Notes: generated by a model from the sequence alone, not told the origin. Counted from the first letter of the stretch, positions 48,759 through 57,891 are shown. The stretch: 64,000 bases of DNA from Campylobacter troglodytis (GCF_006864425.1 NZ_QHLI01000005.1:1-64000), one strand, 5' to 3'. A program made the numbers and translations.

Positions 48759-49557
48759 CGATTGATACTTTTAGCTAAAATGACCTAGGATTTTTCCTAA
48801 GCCATTTTAACGAAATTTTATACAAATTTTCGTTTTTAACCTTGACATTGTGTCTAAATTCAATTTCCTTCAAATGCGTAAAAAGAAAAATTCCTTTTTA
48901 ATGCCGTGAAACTGACTTAATCTAGCCTTTGTAAGGTCCTCAGAAATTCACAACTTCATTGATATGGCTTCGTTCATTTGCGAACTCATTTTTGGAGTGC
49001 TTTACTCTGTAACTTTGCTCCTTCTACTACGCAGTTGCAAGACGAAACGAAGCAAAAAATCCACCAAGGCACCGTAGGCTTTAAGCTTATCGCTGTAAAT
49101 TTCACTTTCTTTAAGCTCTGAAAAGTCCTTTATAATAGGCAGCAACTCTTTGGCAGAGTAAGTGTTTGAGTGTATAGACGCTAGCCTAGCGTTTTAGCAT
49201 TCCTTCTCGCAGAGGGACAAGAGGGGTAACGAAGTAAAAACACAGGTGTCTTTTTTCCAGCCCTACGCCCACGCTTTCCACGCACACGTCTTGCACCAAA
49301 ATAACTTTCACCAACTTCAACCACTCATCTTGCTGATTTTTGCGCACTTTTTAAGGGTTAAAAGCTTGCTGCACTATCCTATTCACACAAGGACTAGAAA
49401 CCTTGCAAAGAGGGCGATTTTGCTCACACAAATATCAGCACAAAAACACTCCAAAATTTGCCTAAATTTACGCTTTCAAATGTAGGGCAAAAATATATAC
49501 TAAGATCGATTTTACCAAGCTTTGGGCTGTAATTATATCAGCTAAAAGTATCAATCG
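48759..49557 (-). mobile_element. Second IS1595-like type with 18 bp inverted ends
   Basis: Perfect 18 bp inverted repeats CGATTGATACTTTTAGCT (48759-48776) and its complement (49540-49557) bound 799 bp. The minus strand reads a degenerate transposase: KISKMSG, VGESYFGARRVRGKRG, KKTPVF, then a short insert, GMLKR. Site 1 is uninterrupted here, while sites 2 and 3 carry inserts. No clear target duplication is seen. Confidence 0.78.
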
Positions 49558-49616
49558 TCTTTATTTTATACAAGTTTATTTTAAGCTATGGATAACAAAA
49601 TGAAAAATTAAGTATA

Positions 49617-50015
49617 GGCTCAATTAAACTTAAACCAAAGGGATTTTAAGTTACAGCCTATGCAAAACAAGGTTTGTTTCCAAATTTCGCATATATAATT
49701 TAAAGAATTTTGAAGTATTTTTTGCTTCATACTATTGTAACTGCGTAGTAGAAGGAGACAAGATCCTGTTAAGCATTCTAAAAATGAGTTTAACTAAGAA
49801 ATACATAAATGAAACTGTGATTTTTTTTGCTACGCGTCTTGTAACTGCGTAGTAGAAGTTTGAAAAGTTTAGACTTACCAAATTTAATGGCTAAAAATTT
49901 TATGCCTCATTTAAAGGAAATAAAATTTAAATATAGCACGAAAAATTTAGGGCAAAATTCTCATCAAAATTTATTAAAATTGATAAGAAAAAATACCATT
50001 AAAGTATCTTGATCC
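49617..50015 (+). mobile_element. IS1595-like remnant, twin of 48460-48758
   Basis: Same deletion between site 0 and site 3 and the same two inserts as 48460-48758, but with its 3' end kept (NSHQNLLKLIRKNTIKVS then CTTGATCC). The pair arose by duplication, not by two insertions. Confidence 0.75.
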
Positions 50016-50257
50016 TAAGAGTTTTTAAACCTAATGTCAAATTTTTAGTGCTTTTGCGTTCATACACTCATCATTAAACTCATCTACTGTCTCAAGATCC
50101 TCACTTTGTGCTTCTCTCAGCTCAGTGCTTGATTTTTTCGTTTAATGTTATTTGTGAAGTTAGCTTTAAAACTGTTTTATTGCACTTAAGATTTTATCAC
50201 AGTCATTTTTCTTAGCCTTTTTGTCAAAAGCACTTAACACAAAAAGCTTAACAAGCC
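50016..50257 (+). other. Intergenic after IS twin, no gene seen
   Basis: AT-rich sequence downstream of thiL (which is read from the other strand). No start or RNA gene is supported. Confidence 0.4.
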
Positions 50258-51334
50258 CTACTCAAAATGCCAGCTTTTGCCCTTGAATTTATATTTATCC
50301 TCTTGTTTTTTGATGGGCTTTGCCTTGCCAAAAATAGTAAGCCTTATGTCAAATTTTTTAGCATTTTGAAGAATAAACTCTTTGTGTTTTGGTGCAAAGG
50401 CAAATAAGATCTCATATTCCTCGCCGCTATTTAGCTCATCCTCGCTTAAATTCACAAGCCATTTTACGCCAAGCTTATTTAAGCTAAGCATCCTAGCTAA
50501 ATCCTGTCCTAAACCATCAGAAAGATCCATAGCACAACTCACTTTTGAAGCTATCTTGTAAAAAAACTCAGCTCTTAAACTTGGCCTTATGAAGCGGTGA
50601 GTTGGCGGTAGTTTGGTGGGATTTTGTGAATTTTTTTTATCTTTTAGATCTATATTTGAGCTTATTTTTGCTTGAATTTTTTTTAAATTCAAGCTAGCTT
50701 GTGAATTTTTACTATTTAAATCCTTTAAGCTCATATCATCTTGCAAATTTTCAAGGCTCAAAGCCTTTGAATTCAAGCTATTTTCATTATCTTGTAAAGC
50801 ATCAAGCCTTAAATCCTTTGAATTTATATTATCTTGTGAATTTTCGTATTCTTGTAAAATTTTAAGCCCCCTTAAACTCTCCCCCAAGCTACCTGTAAAA
50901 GCTAGTAGATCGCCTTTTTTCAAGCCTTTGCGGTAAATTGCTTTCTTTCTTATCTTGCTTATTAAAGTAATGCTAAGAGCGATTTTATCAGCACTTATGG
51001 TATCTCCACCTATGATTTTAATCTTAAAATCCCTAGCAGTTTTTAAAAAGCCTCTTTGAAGTGCTTTTATATCAGAATTTGAAAGATCTTTTGGCAAGGC
51101 AAGCCCAAGCAGTGCGTATTTTGGCACAGCATTCATAACTATGGCATCTGAGATATTTACAAGCAAGGACTTTGTGGCAATTTGCTCATAACTTAGCCAC
51201 CCCCTTTTAAAATGCACATCCTCAAAAAACAAATCCTTGCTAAAACACCATTTACCAAGCATTTTAAGCACAGCCCCGTCATCACCGTTAAGCTCGTTTA
51301 AAAAAGGCTTTATAATTAAATTTTCTTTATCCAT
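50258..51334 (-). CDS. thiL: Thiamine-monophosphate kinase with low-complexity insertion
   Basis: ThiL makes thiamine pyrophosphate from the monophosphate. LNGDDGAVL, FFEDVHFKRGW, IIGGDTISADKIALSIT and CAMDLSDGLGQDLARM are the family motifs. Residues ~164-241 are an inserted low-complexity stretch (NSQDNINSKDL, NSLNSKALSLEN, LNSKNSQASLN) between the GSLGESLRGL and SLRAEFF regions. This makes 358 residues against about 270 expected. The core motifs are intact. The gene stands alone on the minus strand. Confidence 0.88.
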   Translation of the reverse strand: MDKENLIIKPFLNELNGDDGAVLKMLGKWCFSKDLFFEDVHFKRGWLSYEQIATKSLLVNISDAIVMNAVPKYALLGLALPKDLSNSDIKALQRGFLKTARDFKIKIIGGDTISADKIALSITLISKIRKKAIYRKGLKKGDLLAFTGSLGESLRGLKILQEYENSQDNINSKDLRLDALQDNENSLNSKALSLENLQDDMSLKDLNSKNSQASLNLKKIQAKISSNIDLKDKKNSQNPTKLPPTHRFIRPSLRAEFFYKIASKVSCAMDLSDGLGQDLARMLSLNKLGVKWLVNLSEDELNSGEEYEILFAFAPKHKEFILQNAKKFDIRLTIFGKAKPIKKQEDKYKFKGKSWHFE

Positions 51335-51398
51335 AAAGAAATTTTAGCCTAAATTGCTAAATTTAAAAAAACTTAACATTAAGCTTGAATTTATAGTA

Positions 51399-51423
51399 TA
51401 ATTTTTCAAAAATATGTCGATAT
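51399..51423 (+). promoter_or_regulatory. Sigma-28-type promoter (overlapping a -10 box)
   Basis: TAAT-N15-CGATAT, one mismatch from the FliA consensus TAAA-N15-CGATAT known in Campylobacter. A TATAAT box at 51397-51402 overlaps its upstream half, so sigma-70 control is also possible. It lies 28 bp before ATG 51452; TAGGAG follows. Confidence 0.55.
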
Positions 51424-51451
51424 TAAATCAAAATTTAATAGGAGTAAGGCT

Positions 51452-51652
51452 ATGAAATGTTTCTTCGTTTTAATTGCTTTCTTTGCCACAGCTACTCTTG
51501 CAAATGAGCAAGTTAAGGGCGAAGAGATAGAGGATAGAAGATATGTAGGTTGTGCTGCGTATCCTTCTTGGCATTATAAGGCTTGTCAAACACCAAATCA
51601 ATCCTTTAACCAGCAATTTGCTTGCAAGTATTGGGGACTTTGTAGGTATTAA
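51452..51652 (+). CDS. Small secreted Cys-containing protein
   Basis: 66 residues. Residues 1-17 (KCFFVLIAFFATATLA) are a Sec signal. The mature part of ~49 residues contains four cysteines in VGCAAYP, KACQTP, FACKYWGLCRY, enough for two disulfides, and is Tyr/Trp-rich. I do not recognise a family. It starts after TAGGAGTAAGGCT, and the next gene follows after 11 bp in the same direction, so they form an operon under the promoter at 51399-51423. Confidence 0.72.
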   Translation: MKCFFVLIAFFATATLANEQVKGEEIEDRRYVGCAAYPSWHYKACQTPNQSFNQQFACKYWGLCRY

Positions 51653-51663
51653 AAGGAGAAAAA

Positions 51664-52044
51664 ATGCAAATTTCAAGCAATCTAACACCTATTTTTATCC
51701 AAGAAAATTTAAAAAAAGAGGATAACAAGCAAGAACAAGATCCTAAGGTAAATATCAAAAATTTGTCCCAAGAAACAAGCGAACAAGCAAAACAAGCCCA
51801 AGATTCACAAGAAAGTAGTAGCGGACAAGATGATGTAGGTATGGCAGCACTTTATAAGCGCTTACAACAAATTTATCAACAACTTGAAAAGCTTCAAGCT
51901 GAGCTTCAAGGGCAAAGTGATCCTACTCAAAGAAGTTCCTTATTGGCTCAAATCATGCAGCTTAACGGCCAAGCCCAAGAGATAAACAAGCAAATTCAAA
52001 AGGCACTTGAAAAGATGCTTGAAAGCCTTTCAAAGACTGTTTAA
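51664..52044 (+). CDS. Coiled-coil protein, FlxA-like
   Basis: 126 residues without a signal peptide. The N-terminal half is Gln/Ser/Lys-rich and probably disordered (SQETSEQAKQAQDSQESSSG). The C-terminal half is a strong heptad coil (AALYKRLQQIYQQLEKLQAELQ, then LAQIMQLNGQAQEINKQIQ). The pattern resembles FlxA, a sigma-28-dependent protein of enterobacteria, which would fit the promoter, but the match is by pattern only. AAAAGGAG precedes the ATG. Confidence 0.65.
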   Translation: MQISSNLTPIFIQENLKKEDNKQEQDPKVNIKNLSQETSEQAKQAQDSQESSSGQDDVGMAALYKRLQQIYQQLEKLQAELQGQSDPTQRSSLLAQIMQLNGQAQEINKQIQKALEKMLESLSKTV

Positions 52045-52168
52045 TAAATCTAGCAATTCATTTTAAGCCTTTAATTTTTGTAAAATCTTAAGGGCTTAAA
52101 AAAGCCTTAATCTTTTTAAGAAAGGATTAAGATCTTTGAATTTAATACAAGATCCTTCTAAATATAAA

Positions 52169-52508
52169 GGGTTTAATTACACTTCAATCAAAGGGTTTTT
52201 GGCTTAGAGCCTATGAAAAACAAGCAAAAAATAATCTATTTGCAAATTTATCCAAATATAATTTAAACAAGCTTTGAGGTATTTTTAGCTTTTGTCTTTA
52301 CAAAAAAGAATAATCTTAGCGAGTAAAATACGGTAAATTCAAGTATTTATTTTATCTTTAAAAAAGCCTCCAAAAGCTATAAGGTATCCTCCTACAAATT
52401 TGCACACTCACAAAATCACCTAAGCTTAACTTGTAAATTTATAAAACCTTGCACGATTTAGAGCTTTTAAATTTAAGGGCTGACAATTTTATTCTTCATT
52501 TAAGGAAA
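52169..52508 (+). mobile_element. Degenerate IS1595-like fragment
   Basis: Starts GGGTTTAATTACACTTCAATCAAAGGG, matching the left end at 41847, then MKNKQKIIYLQIYPNII. Most of the middle is missing or scrambled; GGGCTGACAATTTTATTC and TTCATTTAAGG near 52480-52505 are from the 3' part. It abuts the next copy. Confidence 0.55.
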
Positions 52509-52820
52509 GGCTCAAGATGCTTGAATTTGAGACAATACCATTTTAAAGTATGTAGAGCAAAATGAAAAACAAGTATATGATACATTCTCGAATTGTCTCA
52601 AAAGAAATTTAAGGAATTTGGAAGTATGTTTTTGCTTCGTTAAGCCTCTTGCAACTTTTGGGGAAGCCTTGATTTAGAGGCTAAAAAAATCGCAGAAATT
52701 TGCAAAATAACTCCTGCTTGTGTGAATAGAATTTTGAGTGAAATTCGCATTTTTATAGCCAAAGAGTGTGAAAAAATTTCTAAAATGAATGGTAAAATCG
52801 AAGTTGATGAGAATTATTTT

Positions 52821-52852
52821 TTGCTTCGTTACACTCGCAACTGTAAGCAGAA
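52821..52852 (+). repeat. Short insert at TTT|GG site 1 of the transposase
   Basis: 32 bp, TTGCTTCGTTACACTCGC then AACTGTAAGCAGAA, between TATTTT and GGTGCAAAG. Confidence 0.85.
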
Positions 52853-53055
52853 GGTGCAAAGCGTGTTCGTGGAAAAAGGGGGTGTGGGGCTGATGACACC
52901 TGTGTTTGGAATGCTAAAGCGAAACGGCTACGTTTATACGCACAAACACTTGCTCTGCCAAAGAATTGCAGTCCACAATAAAGGAATTTTCAGAGTTGGC
53001 AGAAAGTGAAATTTACAGCGATGGCTTCAAAGCCTATGATGGCTTGATGGATTTT

Positions 53056-53087
53056 TTGCTTCGTTTTGTCTTGCAACTTTGCAAGAA
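53056..53087 (+). repeat. Short insert at TTT|GG site 3 of the transposase
   Basis: 32 bp, TTGCTTCGTTTTGTCTTGC then AACTTTGCAAGAA, between GATTTT and GGAGCAAAG. It contains the hairpin CTTGCA-ACTT-TGCAAG. Confidence 0.85.
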
Positions 53088-53342
53088 GGAGCAAAGGCTC
53101 ATTATAGGGTAAAGCACTCTAAAAACTAGTTTGCAAAGGGATGAAACCACATAAACGGCATAGAGAATTTCTAGGGCTTTGCAAAGTTGACACTTGCTAA
53201 ATTTCGTGGAATTAAGAAAGAAAATTTTATCCTTCACTTAAAGGAAACAGAATTTAGATATAATACTAAAAATTTAGGACAAAATCTTTATCAAAATTTA
53301 TTAAAGTTGATAAGAGAAAATCCTGTTAAAGTATCTTGAGCC

Positions 53343-53650
53343 AATTTTTATTTTAAAATTCACAAGAATTCAGGCAATTTTATAATTGTGAAAACGTGAA
53401 AACTCTGTCAATCCAAAAGCCCCTTGCCTTGCGAGATTATAACCCTTTAAGCACCTTGTCTTGCAAGTGGGCTTTACATTAGCGACAAAGTCCCCTGCTG
53501 TGCGGATAGGTTTTGCTTCGGCTACGCCTTGCAACTAGTTGGGTGGGGGGTAGTCAAATACTCATTGCAAGCGAGCAAAGCAGTAGCAAATTCCCTTAAA
53601 ATAATCTAAACGGCGTAATTTCAAAATGCAAACTACCTGGCATTTGTTTT
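53343..53650 (+). other. Intergenic, with an insert-like sequence outside an IS
   Basis: No gene. At 53512-53541 TTTTGCTTCGGCTACGCC then TTGCAACTAG matches the short-insert consensus although no transposase sequence is recognisable around it. GGGTGGGGGG follows. Confidence 0.45.
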
Positions 53651-54205
53651 TCAGGTATTTGCAAAGCGTTTTTTTTGCAGTTCATTTTTGGGTAAAACTA
53701 TGAGTGCAAAACCGCCTTTTTTGTGCTTGTCCCATATACTGAAAAATTGCCGTTTTGAGCTTAGGTATCTACCCGAACTTGGATCAAACACTTGCAAGAA
53801 ACCCCCTTCGCTGTTGATGATGATGACGAAGTGTGGAAAGCGTGGGTCGTCCTCTATCTTTACAAGCAAAGGTATGTCAAGCAGTTTGTCAAGGCTTTGA
53901 CGCGTGATTTGATACGCACTGCTTTCATAGCCCAGCTTATCAAGCACGGCTATCAAGTCCGCAAGGCTCGCCATATCAGTGCGTAGCTCTTTTTCGCTCA
54001 TCGCTTGCAGGATTTCAAGTTCGCTAAATTTTTGCATATCTATCATATTTAAAAGCGTGGCAAGGCTCGCTGCACCGCAAGATTGCTCATAATTTTGTCT
54101 AACAATATCTTTATTTTTAAGCTCTTGGTAGGATTTAACCGCAAATTCAGCCCAAAGCGTTAGGGGGAAAAGGGCTGTTAAAGCTAAAATGTATAAGCGT
54201 TTCAT
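53651..54205 (-). CDS. Periplasmic C39-type double-glycine peptidase
   Basis: 184 residues. The first 19 (RLYILALTALFPLTLWA) form a Sec signal, so the enzyme is exported. The rest is a C39 peptidase domain: QNYEQSCGAASLATLLN with catalytic Cys43 and the oxyanion Gln, FPHFVIII with His125, and QVFDPSSG with Asp141. C39 peptidases cut after Gly-Gly. This one lacks the ABC transporter to which they are normally fused. It starts 5 bp after the stop of 54211-55205, at the end of a run of genes whose exported products carry GG leaders (55271, 57385, 59758). I infer it matures them in the periplasm. Confidence 0.82.
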   Translation of the reverse strand: MKRLYILALTALFPLTLWAEFAVKSYQELKNKDIVRQNYEQSCGAASLATLLNMIDMQKFSELEILQAMSEKELRTDMASLADLIAVLDKLGYESSAYQITRQSLDKLLDIPLLVKIEDDPRFPHFVIIINSEGGFLQVFDPSSGRYLSSKRQFFSIWDKHKKGGFALIVLPKNELQKKRFANT

Positions 54206-54210
54206 TGATT

Positions 54211-55205
54211 TTAGGCTTTTATATCCACTTTTTGCGTTTCTTGTGCTTTTTTTACTTCTTTTTGATTGTCAAAATGTGTGGCAAAAAGCAGTTCAAGCTG
54301 TTTTCGCGCTTGTTCTAACCCATCATCAAAGCCCACACCGCTTTTTTCACTCGCCCTTTCTTGCATTTTCTTGTTTTGATAGGCTTTATACTGCGTTTTA
54401 AACTCATCTAAATCCGTGCCTGCAAGCAACTGCATAAAGTCTTTGTCGCCAAAAACGATGACATTTTGTAGTTCGCTTTGTCTGAACCACTTACTTAACG
54501 CACTCGTGTCCGTGTGCCTATCAGCGCCCAGCATTTTGCCCATTATAGTCGTCTCGCTTTCGATAAGCGTGGCGTTTGCATTCACAAGTGCCACCAAAAG
54601 CCCGCCTGTGTTTATCTCGCCATTTTCGTTTGTGTATTTTGCCATTTCATTTTTGTTGCGGATAACGCCGATTTCATTGTCAAAAAAGCCGTCTAAAAAC
54701 GCATTTCTCGTTTGCGTTACGCCACTTTCTTCGGCGAGCAGTGAATTTATGGCGTTGTCGCTTTTTGCCTCGTCAAAAGACAGCGTTTTGCCGACTTCAA
54801 GTGTGCTTGTGTTATATTGATAGATGAAAGGCAAGTTTTGCAACTCGTCCGTGCTAAATGAGCTTTTTGCGCTCTTATTTGTGAGCTGAGAAAAGATTTT
54901 TAGGCATTGCCTATGGTTTGGGCTATGTCTATGTTCGTGCGTAAAGGTATGCCAAAGGGCTTGTAGCTCGTGGCTTGCTCTATCATTTGCTGCATAGTGC
55001 TAGAATGTATTTTGTAATCGCTTGGAATTCCCGCTGCTTTGTTGAATTCATCGGTAAAATAGCCATCTTTATCGACTTTATATCCTAAAACTTCGTTTGA
55101 GTTTGCTGAAGTTGTGCTTGAATTTATATTTTTATTTTCTGTATTTTTCACGCTCACTTTTAAATTTGCAAGTGGGTTAAATGAGTTTGTGTTGAAATTT
55201 ATCAT
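54211..55205 (-). pseudogene. KVDIKA-tailed partner protein C, frame-shifted
   Basis: The first part (55205-54900) reads NEVLGYKVDKDGYFTDEFNKAAGIPSDYKIHSS and stops at TAA after TIGNA. One base-shift there restores KIFSQLTNKSAKSSFS and the rest (ENGEINTGGLLVALVNANATL) to the end QKVDIKA. The full product would be about 331 residues, a paralogue of 55973-57295. The break is at a run of five A (about 54897-54901) and is a single indel, so it may be recent or reversible. No signal peptide is visible. The family is unknown to me. Confidence 0.72.
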
Positions 55206-55270
55206 ATTTTCCTACCCTTGAAAATAATTTTTTGTCCCTTAATTAAAGAGTCAAGGGGAAAACCTACTTT

Positions 55271-55879
55271 TTATCTCATCAGTTTAGTAGCGAGATAATT
55301 TTTTATGGTTTTTTCATACGCAAAACGCATCTCATTGACTATTTTGTTATAGAAGGTATTTGAGCGAACTTTATAAACAGTGCCTGAACTTGTTACACCC
55401 AATACCATATTAGTTACGGTATGCGTAATGGTAGGACGATAAGGGTTTGCTGTGCTATAAGTTTGTGTTACACTAAATGCCAAAAATTGATTTTTGGCAG
55501 GGTCAGCCACAGAAACTAACTCTTTATAACGCGTGCTTGCTGAATAAGTGGCAGTTGTTTGTCCATAGGCATTTTTAGTTGTGCAAGTGGCAACACCCAA
55601 ATTACAAACCCCTTTATACAATAGCTCATTATCACTTAAAAGAGCTATTGCACCTACTTCCATTATGGACACATTCCAAAGAGAAGTGTTTCTCAACTCT
55701 ACAAAATATGCTTCGTAGCCGCCCACAACTTGCTTTGCCTCATCAAGTGTCAATTTTTTAACGCCAGCTGAGTTATCACTCAAAGCACCTTTACTTACTT
55801 TGGCAAGAAAATCATCAGCCAAAGAAACGCTTACTGTTAAAGCACTTACAAGAGCTAGTTTGAAAAATGTTCGTAACAT
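55271..55879 (-). CDS. Sec-exported protein with double-glycine leader, cargo 3
   Basis: 202 residues. Residues 1-21 (MLRTFFKLALVSALTVSVSLA) are a Sec signal with cleavage before DD. Residues 22-54 then form a second leader ending KKLTLDEAKQVVGG, with Leu -12, Glu -8, Val -4 and Gly-Gly -2/-1: the bacteriocin-type C39 signature. The mature part (~148 residues) begins YEAYFVELRNTS, is rich in Thr and beta-type strands, and ends in a helix (VNEMRFAYEKTIKNYLA). The first 54 residues are almost identical to those of 57385 and 59758 while the mature parts differ. Function of the mature protein unknown. Confidence 0.82.
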   Translation of the reverse strand: MLRTFFKLALVSALTVSVSLADDFLAKVSKGALSDNSAGVKKLTLDEAKQVVGGYEAYFVELRNTSLWNVSIMEVGAIALLSDNELLYKGVCNLGVATCTTKNAYGQTTATYSASTRYKELVSVADPAKNQFLAFSVTQTYSTANPYRPTITHTVTNMVLGVTSSGTVYKVRSNTFYNKIVNEMRFAYEKTIKNYLATKLMR

Positions 55880-55919
55880 TTTTTTACTTCTTAATTGTTA
55901 AAAGTAAATACCTTGCAGT

Positions 55920-55976
55920 TTTAACATAAAATTGCTTAAAGTTAAGACAAAATCGACAAAAATTATCATTTTTTAG
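55920..55976 (-). promoter_or_regulatory. Conserved upstream block of cargo 3
   Basis: Read on the minus strand it holds TGTCGATTTTGTCTTAAC (sigma-28-like CGATTT, with TAAA 16 bp upstream) and TTTTATGTTAAAACTGCAA. The same block lies before cargo 1 (about 60420-60485), and its second half before cargo 2 (about 57910-57945). It is likely the shared promoter/5' leader; the sigma factor is uncertain. Confidence 0.45.
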
Positions 55977-57295
55977 GCTTTTATATCGACTTTGCTTAAA
56001 GGCTTGATTTGACTTAAATTTAAGTTCATCAAATTTGTATTTAAATCCTTGCCATTTGAGTTACTAAAACCACTACTTGAATTTATGCCAAATAAAATGT
56101 TGATTAAATCAAATTTATGTTGATTTTTAAGGACATTTTGTAGGCGAGATAAATCCATATCCTTAAAAATTTCGCTTTTGGCTTGTATAGGGGAATGCGT
56201 TTTTGCCACACTTTGTTCGTTTTGTGAATTTTCAGTGGTGTTTGTGTTTTTGCTTGCCGTGCTGTTTGTACTCGTTTTGCTTGCTGAATTTGCACTGCCT
56301 TGAATGCCGTTTTCTTTCATAAAATTTTCGATAATCTCCCCAAAGGATTTTAATTCGCTCTCATCAATCTTCGCCGTGCCACTTACTAGCCCAGCCCACT
56401 GCGATTTAAATTCATCTACGCTCAAATCAGCATAGAACAAATCAAGCACTTTCATCATTCTCGCAAATTTTTCTTGCGTATTTCCGCTTGAATTTAAAAA
56501 GGCATTAGCGCTCACAAATTCGTTTAAATCCTTAATGATTTCTTTACTTAAATTCTTATCAAAGCCCAGCAACTTGCCGCCTATCGTGGTATCGCCAGCG
56601 ATTACATAGCCGTTGCCGTTTTGTCTTAACTGCGCGTTAGCAAACGCCATAAAAAGCCCGCCTTTTGTTATCTCGCCATTTTCTAGCTCGTACGCATTCT
56701 TGCCTAAATCTGCCCCACCTATGCTAAAAATATCATCAGCCCTTTTGGTAAAGTCCCCAGCCAAATTTGAAAACGCAAGTGAAGTCTGTGTAGGGCTTTT
56801 GTAGCTATCATTTGCCTGCATAGCCTTTAAAAGCTCATTTTGGCTTGTGTAAATTTGCGTGATTTGAAACGATTTTTTATCATACTCAAAGCCGAGCGGA
56901 ATTTGCGCGATTTGTTCTTTGTCATAGTTTGACGCGTTTGGCACAAGCTGTGCGAAAAGTGTGTAGGCGTTTTTAAGCGTTTGGACTAAATTAACACTAC
57001 TAAAATTCTTGTTTTTGCTGAGTTCTTGGGCTAAATTTTCTATACTTTTGGCGTAAATTTTATAGTCCTTGTCAAGCCCCACTGCTTCGTTAAAATCGCT
57101 CGTAAAATACCCATCTTTATCCACGCCGTATCCTAGCACTTCGCGCACTGCATTACTTTTATCTTGGACAAAAGTTGAATTTTGGCTAGAATTTGTAACG
57201 TTTAAATTTGCCGTGTTTTGTGAATTTGCTTTTGGACTTGAAAAATTTGTATTCGTGTATGTATAATTTGAGTGAGAATTTATAGAATTAAGCAT
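55973..57295 (-). CDS. KVDIKA-tailed partner protein B
   Basis: 440 residues without a signal peptide. The first ~50 are Asn/Ser/Thr-rich. Then come REVLGYGVDKDGYFTSDFNEAVGLDKDYKIY, a helical middle (VQTLKNAYTLFAQLV) and ELENGEITKGGLFMAFANAQLRQ with TTIGGKLLGF. A linker rich in Ser/Asn/Thr leads to the C-terminal IKPLSKVDIKA. It is a full-length paralogue of 54211-55205 and shares tail and layout with 58990. GGAGGCTAAAA is an excellent ribosome site. I do not recognise the family; position suggests it serves the neighbouring exported proteins, perhaps as a secreted or surface component. Confidence 0.75.
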   Translation of the reverse strand: MLNSINSHSNYTYTNTNFSSPKANSQNTANLNVTNSSQNSTFVQDKSNAVREVLGYGVDKDGYFTSDFNEAVGLDKDYKIYAKSIENLAQELSKNKNFSSVNLVQTLKNAYTLFAQLVPNASNYDKEQIAQIPLGFEYDKKSFQITQIYTSQNELLKAMQANDSYKSPTQTSLAFSNLAGDFTKRADDIFSIGGADLGKNAYELENGEITKGGLFMAFANAQLRQNGNGYVIAGDTTIGGKLLGFDKNLSKEIIKDLNEFVSANAFLNSSGNTQEKFARMMKVLDLFYADLSVDEFKSQWAGLVSGTAKIDESELKSFGEIIENFMKENGIQGSANSASKTSTNSTASKNTNTTENSQNEQSVAKTHSPIQAKSEIFKDMDLSRLQNVLKNQHKFDLINILFGINSSSGFSNSNGKDLNTNLMNLNLSQIKPLSKVDIKA

Positions 57296-57351
57296 TTTTA
57301 GCCTCCGTACAACATTTCGTCAAATATCGACAAATTGAGAAAAAATATAAG

Positions 57352-57377
57352 AATCTCGCCCAAAAATGAGCGAGATT
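57352..57377 (-). terminator. Hairpin between cargo 2 and partner B
   Basis: AATCTCGC (57352-57359) pairs fully with GCGAGATT (57370-57377), an 8 bp stem. On the minus strand it is followed by CTTATATTTTTTCTC. This is either the terminator of cargo 2 or an attenuator that lowers transcription of partner B. Confidence 0.6.
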
Positions 57378-57384
57378 TGCATTT

Positions 57385-57891
57385 TTAAGGGTTTAGTCCG
57401 CCCAAAGATTTATCAAAAGAATTTTTGTATCTCCAACTTAATTCTTTCACTATGCCGTTATTGTTAAGAAAGAGATTTGACTCTTTCCACATTTTCCCCG
57501 TAGCCCTATCCATAACGATAGCCGCATAAGTAAAATAGCTATAACGCTTACCCAATTGCGAAGTCGCCCAAATTTTTTGAGACATAAAGCCTATATGTTT
57601 TCTTGTGTTATATGGTTCTTCATCTGTGATGATTGCCCTAAAATCCTTATAGTGAGTTCCCGTGATTGTGTTACTCACAGCAAAGCTAAGACAAAAGGTA
57701 TCAAAACAATCCCCAACTGACTGAAAAGCACCGCCCACAACCTGACTTGCTTCATCAAGTGTAAGTTTTTTAACGCCAGCTGAGTTATCACTCAAAGCAC
57801 CATTACTTACTTTGGCAAGAAAATCATCAGCCAAAGAAACGCTTGCTGTTAAAGCACTTACAAGAGCTAGTTTGAAAAATGTTCGTAACAT
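57385..57891 (-). CDS. Sec-exported protein with double-glycine leader, cargo 2
   Basis: 168 residues with the same double leader as cargo 3: Sec signal to Ala21, then a GG leader ending KKLTLDEASQVVGG at residue 54. The mature part starts AFQSVGDCFDTFCLSFAVSN, with two Cys that could pair, and ends VKELSWRYKNSFDKSLGG, recalling the C-terminal helix of cargo 3 and cargo 1. The rest of the mature domain is unlike them. AAGGGAG precedes the ATG. A strong hairpin follows the gene. Confidence 0.82.
   Translation of the reverse strand: MLRTFFKLALVSALTASVSLADDFLAKVSNGALSDNSAGVKKLTLDEASQVVGGAFQSVGDCFDTFCLSFAVSNTITGTHYKDFRAIITDEEPYNTRKHIGFMSQKIWATSQLGKRYSYFTYAAIVMDRATGKMWKESNLFLNNNGIVKELSWRYKNSFDKSLGGLNP

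Larger units (their letters stand above)
52509..53342 (+). mobile_element. IS1595-like copy, nearly full length
   Basis: 834 bp with ends GGCTCAAGATGCTT and AAAGTATCTTGAGCC. The transposase reads MKNKYMIHSRIVSKEI, AKKIAEICKITPACVNRIL, KISKMNGKIEVDENYF, TPVFGMLKRNGYVYT, then ENFILHLKETEFRYN at the end. Site 2 (PVF-GML) is uninterrupted. Sites 0, 1 and 3 carry the short insert and the gene is frame-shifted. Family assignment rests on the VDExYFG and GMLKRNG motifs. Confidence 0.82.

Noticed and set aside
52722-53009. 95-codon frame with transposase motifs, as a functional gene
   Set aside because: The frame is changed twice by inserts and lacks the last catalytic part; it is a remnant.
53056-53087. 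Short insert as a ribosome-bypass element
   Set aside because: Landing codons are always Gly, but the preceding codon is Phe, so take-off and landing codons do not match as in known bypass systems, and the host genes are decayed. Kept only as a remote idea.
54189-54820. Plus-strand frames opposite the secretion locus
   Set aside because: Shadows of the minus-strand genes, with poor composition and no start signals.
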